Assembly (NCBI GenBank): GCA_023078685.1
Contig: JALGAS010000006.1
Location: 2,728,001 to 2,792,000, forward strand
Length of the DNA: 64,000 nt
Reading direction: 5' to 3'
DNA from: Neopestalotiopsis rosae
Lineage: Eukaryota > Ascomycota > Sordariomycetes > Amphisphaeriales > Sporocadaceae
Shown: positions 37,460-48,261 of the stretch, piece after piece
Layout of the letters: each line of letters opens with the position of its first letter
Position numbering within the stretch: the stretch's first letter is position 1
Translations under genes and position numbers: made by a program
Notes under the pieces: model-generated
The model's database searches: none
Told to the model about the DNA's origin: nothing
Seen by the model: only the letters and a program-made list of their open reading frames with translations

Positions 37460-37898
37460 TCATTCTTTGTCGTCTCTGTGCCAGTCGACACTCGCTTTCT
37501 GGCCTTCCGTGGCAAGAAGTTGGACCAGCTCAGGGCTAATGATTTCCTGTCGAAAACGTTCTTGTTGGAGAAGTTCAAGATGCTTGAGCGTCGGACCGGG
37601 ATACGTAAGGTAACGTAGATATGGCGGTTTGCTCCAGTACTGCAGGTATTTGAGGTATTGGATGAATGCCGGGTCGGACAGAAGCTTCTGGGATGCGAGG
37701 TGATTCAAGTAAAACGGATTCGCGAGCGACTGGACAAACTGCAGTATTCGAGGTCAGCATGTACCGCTCAAGTAGTGATTGTCTGTCTGGGAGGAGAAAT
37801 CTGGAGCAATTGCTTACCTCGAGCTCGACCTCAAAGCGAGAGAAGCCTCCATACAGAGGCTCGTCCTCGCCCGGCGGGTTAGGAGGTGATTGCGACAT
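37460..37898 (-). CDS. MED31: Mediator complex subunit 31
   Basis: Exons in coding order: 37898-37818 and 37738-37460; 119 aa (yeast Soh1 is 127). Contains the family core: RFEVELE-FVQSLANPFYLNHLA, FIQYLKYLQYWSKPPYLRYL and YPGPTLKHLELLQQERFR. MED31 is a middle-module subunit of Mediator that links gene-specific activators to RNA polymerase II in the nucleus. The start follows the usual short N-terminal tail (MSQSPPNPPGEDEP). It is convergent with RPC11 across ~570 bp. Confidence 0.96.
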
Positions 37899-40245
37899 TG
37901 TAAAAGAAAGCGTCGGCCAGCGATGCTATGCTGTAGGTAGATACGCAGGTAGGTATGGATGAGAGCTGGACGAAGCAATTACGTAGTAGGGCGTCGTGTC
38001 GCGTCGCGTGTAAGGGTAGAGTGTACCCGTCAAATTGTTGCGAGGGGGACTGCGCGGCGCAACCCACAGGGCCCCCAGATCGGGACGCAATGCAGGGCAC
38101 AACAGGACAAGACGGGACAGGGCTGGAAATAAGGCGGTGCGGGAAGTGAGATTGAAGGCCGCGTCGCTGGTGTTTAATGTTAAGGCTTGCGATCTCGAAC
38201 CAGGATGACAAACTAGATTGGTGAAATGGATTGTGGATCGCTTGGATTGCTTGGGTGTTGGACGGGAGGAGCTGGAGGGAAGGGAAAGCTTGAGGCTCGA
38301 GCGTGGCAGTTCGACTAGAGATCTGTGTTCTGGTCTGGATTCTGGAATTTCTGCCCCTCGAAATGCCCGGTCCTTTGGCTGGGATTGTTCACAGCCCCAA
38401 AGAGCTGTGGTGATCCGGCGCCGTGTAATTTTAGGTGCAGAAAGCTTGGCTCTTCTAGCGTAGCCGTTTAAGGGACGACCACCCGCGGCTAGTGGACATC
38501 GAATTGAATGATAATCCCCCGAAATGGACAGGCGAAGAAAAAATTACACGCTGGTGCTTTTCTCTAGCGGTTAAGACATGCTTCTACGGGAAAAGCCAAT
38601 TCAGCTTCTTCAGGGTAACAGCGGTGGGAAGAGATCAAGGCAAGGTTATTCACAGCAGCGGAAAAGGACAGCAGCAGTCTCAGCAAGGTGTTTGTTGAGG
38701 CTGGGGACAAGCGACGATCCACCGAAAGAGCAATGTATAGAGTTTCGTATATGCTCCCTATATTATAACCGAGAAAATTGTGATCGGACTGCGAGCATGA
38801 TTTATGTCCGGGTTCCCCTTTGCTATGGACAACAAGCCATGGGTTTTATCTCCAGGCCCCTGGTACCCGTAGAAGAGCCTCAACCATCCCACGTGTTGAG
38901 AGGAGGAAGAATCAAGCGTAGCCGGACGGAGAGACCCGCAGCCTCCAGTCATTTTCTCTCTCTACTACCGGACAAGCACATCTACGGAGGTACTACACTA
39001 GACAAACAATACCGCAAGCTTGGCATGGAAGCAATTAATCTACCACGGTGGTATTCAACTCTCGGAACAAACAGGCGAAAAGGCGATCGGATACGGGAGT
39101 ATGTAGGTGTCCTGGTGTTCGGTCACTGAAGTACCGGATGGGTCCTTTTTTTTCGTCAAGGTGTGTATGTACCTGCCGATCTGCTAAACCTCTCTGGGCA
39201 TTCGAAACAACGGACGATGAGATGCGCAGAGGCCGAAAAGGGGGTCCTTGTGGTAGTAGTAGTCACCCTCCCGAGTGCCGCCCCAAAGTAAGAAAGGGCC
39301 AAAGAAAAAGAGCAAAAAATAGCAGATGCATCACCTTCCCGTTTCCGTGAAATGACGAAACGTCGCCCGATACTGGTCAGTCAGTGTCATGAATTTACTA
39401 GTCAAGCCCGCTAGCGTCTCCAGTGATAGCCAGTGATGGGCAGTCCTAGGCCATGATGTGATAGGCAGTGCGACCTTTTACATGCCAATCCTTGCCCTTT
39501 CCTTGGCCGGAATCACTTTGATTATACTGGTTATGGGTGGACCCCCTTATTCGGGCCATTCATTCACTCAATTCATTCATCAGATACTCTGCTCTGATTT
39601 GATCAATTGGATGGAGAGGCAAGAAAAAGCTGCTGGGTTTGCTGGGTTCAATACATGCCTACTCAACCAACCGAGTACCACCCCCATTCTTTTTTCCTGC
39701 TCAGAGAGTGTTGATCTGGCCACTGCCAGCACTGCATTCGCCCACAAGCTCGACAAGCTCCAGCCAGCAGCCAGCATAGCTCCAGGTACTGTACTCCCAA
39801 ACAAGCCAAGTACATGCAATACCTACAGCAATCAAAAAGTAGTACATCCTTTACCTTTTACCGAACCAGACGCCCCCCCCCCCCCCCCCCCCCCCCCCCC
39901 CCAGTCAACTCTCACCCACAGCTTGGAGCAGCCAGCAGCCTGCCAGACTCCAGTCAGTTCGTGCGCCCCCCCGCGGTCCACTCCCCTGATAAGCGTTCAA
40001 CCCCCTGGTGTCGTAATCTGCCAGCTCTGCAGTTTTTAATCTCCAGAGGCACATCTTCCTGTCTGTCTGGACAAAACCGTCGAAACTTTTTTTTCTTGTC
40101 CTTTGGTCTTTAGACTTTTTTCTCGCTCCCTTCCTTTTCCTTCCTCTTCGTCTTCTTGACGACTCACACTCCTTTCAAATACATCAAAAGTCAACAAGCA
40201 ACAAACTCGGGGTATTGTTCTCTACATTGAACCATAACTTTCAAC
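37899..40245. other. Divergent intergenic region with a 30-C run
   Basis: Promoters of MED31 (-) and of the TPT transporter (+) are expected at the two ends. Contains an uninterrupted run of 30 C at 39873-39902. A 183-codon frame (38578-39129) looks unlike a protein. The 300 bp before the transporter are pyrimidine-rich, as in fungal leaders. Confidence 0.5.
39873..39902. repeat. Poly-C tract, 30 bases
   Basis: Thirty consecutive C. Length of such runs is unreliable in assembled sequence. Confidence 0.85.
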
Positions 40246-41762
40246 ATGTCGACGGTTGCCCAGGACAAGACCGCTCAGGATGAGCGGAAGCTCGAGCAAG
40301 GTGGTGTCGCCGCTCCGGCGCCCGCCAGCAGCGGCTTGCACCCTGCGCTCTTCATTGCGTATGAGAAACTCACCCAGTAGATGAAGCTTGAGAGGAATTC
40401 GCGATTTGCTGATGAGTGATTTCTAGTCTCTGGATTGCCATGAGTTCCAGTGTCATTCTGTTCAACAAATGGGTTCTCGCAGCTGCACACTTTGGTATGT
40501 TCTTTTCCGCCCCCTTTTGTCAACTAGTCCGCCGCGACGACAAAGAAAAAAAATCAAGATAGGAACAAAAACTAACCGCGTCTACCAGATTTCCGTGAGT
40601 TACCCCCCTAAAAGACTGTCAAAACAGCCAATTCTCGTGATACTAACATGAATTAATTGCAGCTCTTTTCCTGACAACATGGCACATGGCTTTTGCTACG
40701 GGTATGACCCAGATTCTGGCACGCTGCTCGACTGTGCTGGACTCGCGCAAGAAGGTTCCCATGGACACCCAGACTTACATGTGAGCTGACACCCCCTGCA
40801 TTTGCAGCCATCGCCAGTTCAGGGGTAATGTGGACACTGACAACGCAACAGGCGCGCCATTGTGCCCATTGGCATCATGTTCAGCTTGAGTCTGATTCTC
40901 GGTAACCTGGCCTACCTGTACCTGAGTGTTTCCTTCATTCAGATGCTCAAGGTACGTTTCTCAATGACTTGTGTACGGATTATGCGCTACGGACTATGTT
41001 GCTAACTGGGCACAGGCCACCAACGCTGTCGCCACCCTGGTTACTACCTGGGTTTTCGGCATGGCTGCACCCAACATGAAGGTTTTGCTGAACGTTTCCG
41101 TCATCGTCATTGGTGTCGCTATTGCTTCGTTCGGTGAGCTCAAGTTTGAGATGTTCGGTTTCTTGGTCCAAATCTTTGGTGTCGTTGCCGAGGCTGTCAG
41201 ACTTGTCATGGTCCAGCGCCTGCTCAGCGGTGCCGAGTTCAAGATGGATCCTCTCGTCTCCGTCTACTACTACGCTCCCGCTTGCGCTGTCATCAACGGT
41301 GTTATCACCATCTTCTGGGAGGGTTCTCGCCTGACTATGGGCGATATCTACTCTGTCGGTGTCATCACCCTCATTGCCAACGCCTTCATTGCTTTCTGCT
41401 TGAACGTTTCCGTCGTTCTCCTGATTGGCAAGACTTCTGCCGTCGTCTTGACCATGAGCGGTGTCTTGAAGGATATCCTGCTCGTTGTTGCCTCCATGGT
41501 CATTTTCGGCGACCCGGTTACTGGCCAGCAGTACTTCGGTTACGGTATTGCCCTCGCTGGTCTTACCTACTACAAGCTCGGAGCCGAGAAGATGAACGCC
41601 ATGGTTACGGATGCTCGCCTCTACGTCAACGAGACTCGCCGCAACAACCCCGCCAGAGTCAAGGTTATCGTGCTGTGCGCCGCCCTCGGTGTCGTCACTC
41701 TGATTACCCTCGGCTGGTGGAGAAACACACCCGCCACTTCTCTCCCTGTTCCCCAGGAGTAA
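40246..41762 (+). CDS. TPT/nucleotide-sugar-type transporter of the drug/metabolite superfamily
   Basis: Exons 40246-40358, 40427-40494, 40589-40594 (6 nt), 40663-40780, 40852-40951, 41016-41762; 383 aa, in frame. About ten membrane segments. Landmarks of the triose-phosphate translocator family: [28 protein letters not shown] near the start, [19 protein letters not shown] (the conserved S-V-S-F-x-Q-x-L-K motif), MVQRLLS, and the C-half [15 protein letters not shown] followed by [14 protein letters not shown]. These fungal relatives are usually annotated as Golgi/ER sugar-phosphate or nucleotide-sugar exchangers (S. pombe has similar putative transporters); substrate not deducible. N-terminus and C-terminus (ending LPVPQE) are cytosolic-looking. 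Codon use is strongly biased toward C-ending codons, suggesting good expression. Confidence 0.93.
40589..40594 (+). other. 6-nt microexon of the TPT transporter
   Basis: Sequence ATTTCC between CTACCAG and GTGAGT. The intron before (40495-40588) has GTATGT and CTAAC at 40572-40576; the one after (40595-40662) has GTGAGT, CTAAC at 40643-40647 and a TTGCAG end. Including it gives HFDFPLFLTTW, the expected family pattern; skipping it also keeps frame. Confidence 0.78.
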
Positions 41763-44274
41763 GTTTTGGTGGTTTGGTGGAATAGGTGAAGATATACGAA
41801 GTGGTGTATGGAGCACGCCTTGCTGTGACCAACACCCGATATGACTTTTTAATGGACCAGCAAGAAGGCTCAAAATAACGGCAAGCTGTTTTGTTGTACC
41901 AGTACTTTTGTGTATAGACGTCGGAAAAAAGGGAGCAACAGAGATGGGCGTTTTTTGGAGGCGGCGTATTACTGCTTCCTAGCTGTCGGGGGTGCGATGA
42001 CAACTCCGTCACAAGATAGAGTTATTACAACTTTGAACATTTGATAGTTACAAAGTAGGAAATTACTAGACGAATGACAAACTTGACATGCACGCGGCTT
42101 GTGATAAAAATATAAATCTGATATATTCGGCTGCGGGCTGCTCGCCTTTCTTTCCTGTTCAGGAAGGAAGTCGGTATGCCAAGCTTTTCGAGGCCCTATA
42201 TTCTTACCTTATCCACTATCTTAATCTTGTCTTAATTAAGATGAGGTGAGGAGAGATAAGACAAGAGACATTGATTCGAAATAGTAGTCTGAGACATTTT
42301 GTGATCCAAAGGTCCCAAAAACACATGTTGTTGTATATAGCTGTCAGAGTAAAAAAGGTAATCGAAATTAAGCATACACCGCCGCTAAGGGGAGGAAAGC
42401 CGCAAGGAGCACGTCCCAACGTAGATCGTAATCAATGCTGCACTAAGAGTATAAACAGTTTTCTGATCTACGGTACCATTGTATAGAAGCGGACTTCTGA
42501 CCCACCTCGTGGTTATCGGATGACTCCGGTGTCAGTGGTTGATACATATATACCGTGGGTCGCGCAGACTGGCTTGGTAGATGGCAGTGGGAACTCCACT
42601 TGAATGGTAAGTCAAGTCCTACAATATGGAAATTCCGGGATTCCTTCAAATAACGCTTGCTCAATGATCTACTATGATCTGTGCACTGTGGTGATATATG
42701 GGTCAAGATAAGATGGTGATATAGTAAGCCTCAAGAGTAGTCCTGTACAACCCACTTGGATCATTACAAACGTAGCCATGAATAAGTATTCTCTCGAAAT
42801 CATTGGAGTGTTTCTTCCGTATGTTTTTGTATCCAAGCAATGACTGTACGTCTCAACACTTGTACGGGAAATTCAAAAGTTCAGGGTCACGAGATTACTC
42901 TATTGGTCCTTGAGACGATCCTGCTCTTGATCTCTATGATATATCTGGGACCGGAATTGTTGTAGACACGGGATCGAGTATAAAATACAGGTTTCCAAGT
43001 CAAAGACCCGAGCCAGATCGCCAGAAATAGTAATATACAGCCCATTGCAGTGTCTTCAACCATGTCTGGTGCATGCACGGCCAGGCCAATCCATGTTATT
43101 GGTAGCCACAACAGATTAAGAAAAGCAGGGGAATCAATGACCTAGGTCCGTTCATATTCAGATGGAAATAATAGGGAAGATCAAGCTGGCCTCAAGTGAC
43201 AGATACGTTGGCATCCCTCCTGAGTGGAAGGAGTTACATGCCTACTGCTTCAGCGAGACTGCTGGAGCTCAGGCAACGTTCATAGGATTGTGGCGCAAGA
43301 GCGATATACTCCTCTTCTTCATCTGCATGAGGTGACTACGAGGAAAGGAGTTTCATGTGAGTAAGGAGCGACGGGGTCTGGTGGATTTACCCAAGCAAAA
43401 GGAAACTGGTCGTGTGTGAGGCGGAAAGAGCTTGACGCATAGGGTAAACAAACAAATCAAGATGTAAATCATGGGCAGCAGCGCTTGGACTGTGACCCTC
43501 TTCTTTTCCCCAGAACAACATACTTACTATTCTCATACATATATATTAGATTTTTATCTCATCGCTATCTTCTAATCCTATATGGTTACAGTCTAAGGAC
43601 GACGTCACTCAGTAGTGGTAAATGCTTCGGCCATACCTTTATAATAGCAACGAGCGCTTATTGTTGCGGAAATCTTACCAAGAGTTCATCGAATATACCT
43701 CCCGGCCTTCGCAGATATGATATAATCTCCTTGATTACATCTTTGGACTCTACGTAATCGATAGCGGTTGCAAACGACCACTGTAAGATATCGACCAGTC
43801 CAGATGATCATTGAGCCACAACCGGTCTCTTATCGGCGGGAGCCTGCGGGTCACCATCACCATACGTACAATGGCATTCAAGTCGTGGGAACTAGATAGA
43901 CCTTGCGTTCGGAAAAAGCCGCGTGAGTCACTTTCCTGTCAATGTAAACTCAAAAGGTATCGACATCTGAGTCGTTACAAAAGTCTTTGTTGAAGATGAA
44001 GCTGATGAGTCGAAGCTACTATTCAGAAATGGAGCCTTCAAAATTTGCAACCTTGCCTCCAAAATCTCGGCTTGTAACATACCCTCTTGCCCTGACAATG
44101 AAGTAAAAATTCAAGGCCTGAATCTTCGATTTTCAGCCACCAGAACAAGCCCTCTTTCTCATAGAGCTCCTCATTATTCTCTTTTACATCCACTAATACA
44201 TACTACTCACTCCGCCAGAAAAATGTTTTGATCAATATGTTTCGTATATCTTCCTGTTTTCCAAGGCCATTCGA
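41763..44274. other. Intergenic region with possible coding relics
   Basis: 3' flank of the transporter, then AT-rich DNA. No intact gene. A possible membrane-protein fragment lies at 42887-43139 on the minus strand (separate entry). ACCTAGGT occurs at 43140-43147. Confidence 0.5.
42887..43139 (-). pseudogene. Possible fragment of a membrane-protein gene
   Basis: One open stretch with two hydrophobic segments (LPITWIGLAVHA and GCILLFLAIWLGSLTW) followed by a polar, Arg-rich end to a stop at 42887. It is preceded by an acceptor-like CCTAG at the right end but has no ATG start and no partner exon. Could be a relic or chance; low confidence. Confidence 0.22.
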
Positions 44275-45112
44275 ATGTTAGCAACAATTTTTCAGACGTT
44301 GTGGTCGGCCCTAACTTGGCCCTTCCGCCTCATGTCGGGCTGGCTGCATCCAAAACCAGCTCAACCTCCTCCTTCTCCTCCCACAGCCTAGGCTGCCACC
44401 AAAGATCTGGAGGACGTTCTATTATCAACTTGGACAGACCACCGGTCGAAATGCATTGGCGTCACTACGTCTCGAGAAACGCTGCATGGAAAAACGAACA
44501 AGCACCTGACCCCGGCTACGACTTAAAGGTTTTCAATCTCATAAAGATTGGTGGTACCTGACGGCCTGCACCGCCTTTCGAAAAGTGCTACCCGATACTT
44601 GAGAGAAATGGTCACCACAAGGTCACAGTCTTGGGCGGTGGCTCTCCCATCGGACTTTATTTTCTGCAGGAAGCTGCTCGTCAAGGTTGGTATATACAAA
44701 GCACTGGCTATGGCGAGGTGTGCATTTTGATAGAGTTTCCTCTTTCAACCAAGTTCCTGACTGGGTTACCAGTATCCTCGGTGCGATCGAAGGTCTGTGG
44801 CCTGCATCATTGGGCGATCCATATAACATGTCCAACAAACCTTGGCAGTCTACACCGAGTCTGCTGATGGACCTGAACAGATGCCTACCAATCTTCGACC
44901 ACTACTGCCCCTGGCTTTTGATTTCAGTGTATTCATGCACAGTCAAGGCCTACATGCATGTTCTTTTGTTCCTTGCGTTCGACGTTCTGGGTACACTTGA
45001 GCTCTATTCTGTGGATTGGTAGAAAGCCTGGAGTGGCTATGTTGTTATTCTCGTCTGCTTTTTCACTATTCCAATGGTTTTGATAGGACAAGATCGTGAT
45101 GCTCTCCAGTGA
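44275..45112 (+). pseudogene. Decayed DHHC-type (DHYC) palmitoyltransferase relic
   Basis: Coding-like pieces in successive frames: MLATIFQTLWSALTWPFRLM from 44275 with a stop soon after; a frame with WRHYVSRNAAWKNEQAP stopped by TGA at 44559-44561 but resuming in the same frame (HHKVTVLGGGSPIGLYFLQE); then, after a frame change near 44710, WVTSILGAIEGLWPASLGDP leading to NRCLPIFDHYCPW and KAYMHVLLFLAFDVLG. That is the catalytic DHYC box of Akr1/Pfa5-type protein S-acyltransferases followed by a membrane helix. A TAG at 45020-45022 interrupts it, and the frame resumes with AWSGYVVILVCFFTIPMVLI to a TGA at 45110. The upstream zinc-binding cysteines are mostly lost. Both interior stops could come from single C-to-T changes (CGA, CAG). 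Not functional as it stands. Confidence 0.6.
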
Positions 45113-46119
45113 GATCGATTAGTGTGGCAGTGTCTAATTACCGACATATTCTGTACCTTTTTGATTATGTATAGATCATGTTTAATTCATTATTCTTCTC
45201 CAGACATTGGCGGATGACGAGAAAGAATGTGACGAAGGCTGATAGAACCTAGGTTAGAAGAGCTCTAGTTTGTGCCATGAGAATTGACCTGATGCGCAAT
45301 ATATTTACACTTCGACTCGATCGACAGAATTGTCTCAGTCCGCGTTGAATTTGATCTTCATTCCAACCTCTCCTTGTTGACGGGATTGCGTCTCTTGTCC
45401 CCATGCAACCTGGACAGTGTTGTGCCATGTAAGTCTAAGTAAAAGTCCAATGTAAACATGTTCTGCTGGCATCTAGCTTACAAGTACGACATACACTAGG
45501 TCATTGACCAAACCATAATCCATTGTGCAACAAAAAATAATTAAAGAAACCATGAGAATGCATCTGGAAACTTGTCTTTCACCCCATTCATCCGCCAAGG
45601 CCAGTCAGATTATTTGGCTGCTGGCATGAGGCTTGAGCCGAGGATAGTGCTGAGATAACCAAGGGTCTTTTTGGGGGAAGAGGGGGGCTTGGGGAACTTG
45701 GGGGGGTTCTTTTAGTGCTTGGAATTGAGCCTTGGCCCTTCTCCCCCAGGAAAAGAGTTGCCATTGCCAGGCGGATCCCGAGGCTCAAAGAAAACTGGGG
45801 GAAATGTTTGGGGTAATCAGCAGCTCGATAGCCTCTCTGGGGATGGCTTAGGTGGGTTATTGTCTGTGTTAAAGCCATGCTAAACCCACTGTAGCCGAGT
45901 GACAAGTGGTCGCGCGGGTTTTATGCTGGGGAAAAGAAGTAATAAGTCGCTGGGAGCCGTGACCTGACCTGACCTCAGAATCTATTGGCTCTTATTGCTT
46001 TTCTTGTTTATTTCTCCCTTCCCCGAAACCCGAGAAGCTCACTTCACCTTTTTTTCTTCTTTCTTTTCTTGTCAGACTGCTTACTGCTTGCTGCTTTGCT
46101 CTCCCCGAAGCTCACAAAG
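45113..46119. promoter_or_regulatory. Upstream region of 2-methylcitrate dehydratase, CreA-type sites
   Basis: Contains four CTGGGG hexamers (three on the plus strand at 45795-45800, 45837-45842 and 45926-45931, one on the minus strand at 45744-45749), each fitting the CreA/Cre1 consensus SYGGRG, inside 190 bp upstream of the gene. An ACCTAGGT palindrome is at 45247-45254. A C/T-rich leader (46015-46075) precedes the ATG. Confidence 0.45.
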
Positions 46120-47968
46120 ATGTCTGCTGTCAATCGCAGCCTTCGAACTGCCTCGAGATCGCTACGCCTCCAGCCCACCTCCAAGCTTCAGCGAACGGCT
46201 CCCCTAGCTCTCTCATCAGCCAAGCTCGGCGCCGCCCCTCGCTCTGCTGCTTCTATCCTGTCTTCCACAGCTTCACGAGCCAGCTGCTTCTCCACCACAG
46301 CTACCCTCCAGAGCGCAGCGCCCGCCATGCCTACCGAAGGTCGCGAGTACGATCCCGAGATCAAGGACATTGCCAGCTATGTCCACAACACCCCAATTGA
46401 CTCGGAATTAGCAGTGAGTCTTTCCAATTGCTGTTTATTGTTGTTGTGCTGGAATCGTTGCCCTTCTACCTACCCGTCCACCTACTGTACCTGCCTACTA
46501 CTCCAGGTTTACCCCGCGTCCCACATAGTATAACAACAGCCGCGGCTAACCGGTGTCATCCTTTTGCCCACCACAGTTCGATACCGCACGATGGGTCTTC
46601 CTCGACACCTTGGGTTGCGGTCTTGAGGGCCTGCGCTTCAAGGAGTGCACAAAGCTCCTTGGCCCCATTGTCCCCGGCACCGTCGTCCCCAATGGACCCA
46701 AGGTCCCCGGTACCGACTTCCAGCTGGACCCCGTCAATGCCGCCTTCAACATTGGTGCCATGATCCGATGGCTGGACTACAATGACTGCTGGCTGGCTGC
46801 TGAATGGGGTCACCCTTCCGACAACCTTGGTGCCATTCTCGCCGTTGCCGATTGGATCACCAGAACAAACAAGGCTGGTGGAAACATTGCTGGGGGCAAG
46901 CAATTCACCATCCGTGATGTCCTCGAGGCCATGGTCAAGGCGCACGAGATTCAGGGATGTTTGGCTCTGCTCAACTCGTACAACAAGGTCGGTCTTGACC
47001 ATGTCGTGCTCGTCAAGGTTGCCAGTACTGCCGTCGTCTCCAAGATGCTCGGCTTGAACGAGAAGCAGACCGCCGACGCCGTCACCCAAGCTTGGGTCGA
47101 TGGCCAGAGCTTGCGAACCTACCGCCACTCGCCAAATACCATGTCGCGAAAGTCGTGGGCTGCCGGTGATGCCTGCCAACGTGCTGTCAACCTGGCCCTC
47201 AAGGTGCTCAAGGGCGAGCCTGGCATTCCTACCGTTCTCTCGGCCCCCGTCTGGGGTTTCTACGATGTCCTGTTCAAGGGCAAGAAGTTCGAGTTCCAAA
47301 GGCCCTACGGCAGCTACGTCATGGAGAATGTCCTCTTCAAGGTCTCTTACCCTGCTGAGTTCCACTCGCAGACGGCCGTCGAGGCTTCGCAAAAGATTCA
47401 CGCCATCCTTAAGGAGCAAGGCAAGTCGGCCGCTGACATCAAGGCTGTTACTTGCCGCACACACGAGGCCTGCATTCGCATCATCGACAAGCAGTTCAAG
47501 CCCATGGACAACTTTGCCGACCGTGACCACTGCATTCAATACATGGCTGCTGTCATGCTTGTTTTCGGTCGTCTCGAGGCTACCGACTACACTGACGGAG
47601 GTGAGGCTGCTACCTCTGAGCTGGTCGAGTCTCTCCGCCAGAAGATCAAGTGTGTCGAGGACCCGCAATTCACCAAGGACTACCACGACCCTGCCCTCCG
47701 AACCATTTCCAACGCCTTGACCGTTGAGCTGAACGACGGAACCGTCCTCGAGGAGGTTGTCGTTGAGGCTCCACTCGGCCACCGTCTGCGCAGAGAGGAG
47801 GCCAAGCCTCACATTCTGGAGAAGTACAAGAGGCACCTTGGTCACCACTTCTCCGAGTCCCATGTCAAGAACTTGGTTGAACTTGGCTTGGACGGCAAGA
47901 AGCTGGAGTCCACTCCCGTTGATGAGTATGTTGATATGTACACTGTCAAGGACAGCAAGTTTGTTTAG
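46120..47968 (+). CDS. 2-methylcitrate dehydratase, mitochondrial (MmgE/PrpD family)
   Basis: Exons 46120-46413 and 46577-47968; 561 aa. Dehydrates 2-methylcitrate to 2-methyl-cis-aconitate in the methylcitrate cycle, which clears propionyl-CoA in mitochondria. The first ~60 residues are rich in Arg, Ser and Ala and lack acids (MSAVNRSLRTASRSLRLQPT), a typical import presequence. The PrpD body shows FDTARWVFLDTLGCGLEGL, AAFNIGAMIRWLDYNDCWLA (the conserved R-x-L-D-x-N-D motif), WGHPSDNLGAILAVADW, YRHSPNTMSRKSWAAGDAC, and KVSYPAEFHSQTAVEA near the C-terminal domain. An in-frame ATG 45 codons upstream (45985) would put a hydrophobic, leader-like stretch before the presequence and was rejected. 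The antisense strand is open for 472 codons, an effect of strong codon bias. Confidence 0.95.
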
Positions 47969-48223
47969 ATTCACACAAAGTCGGGCGTTTTACAAGGGCT
48001 GAGGTTGGATCATGATTAGAAGTAGATTGGATGAATATAAATGTGTTATCGTAATAGCAATTCTGTTAAAGCTTGTTCCGAATGAATTTCCGACCCTGAG
48101 CAAAGCTATATTCCGGCGGTGTGAAACCATTCAACCTGACTGGTCCTTGCCAAAGAACCGACATTGGTTGCTATACCCGTTTTGAAAATTCCAAATGCAT
48201 ATTTAATGTCTGGCTGAATAGAT

Positions 48224-48257
<34 letters not shown>
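47969..48257. other. Convergent spacer ending in a TC repeat
   Basis: 289 bp between the stops of the dehydratase (+) and the secreted protein (-). The (TC)n run at 48226-48258 reaches the stop codon of the minus-strand gene. Confidence 0.6.

Positions 48258-48258
<1 letters not shown>
48226..48258. repeat. (TC)16 microsatellite
   Basis: Sixteen TC units and a final T; the last T is also the first base of the TTA (stop codon of the minus-strand gene). Length changes here would alter that gene's 3' UTR directly at the stop. Confidence 0.85.

Positions 48259-48261
<3 letters not shown>

Noticed and set aside
38567..38600. D-arm-like TCTAGCGGTTAAGAC, resembling a tRNA-Glu A box
   Set aside because: No acceptor stem, anticodon arm or GGTTCGA T-arm at the right distance.
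40980..41873. 297-codon antisense frame over the TPT transporter
   Set aside because: Same codon-bias effect; no recognisable protein features.
46556..47974. 472-codon open frame on the strand opposite the dehydratase gene
   Set aside because: It mirrors the sense frame and is kept open by C-ending codon bias; the product is Leu/Val/Gly-rich with no family resemblance.
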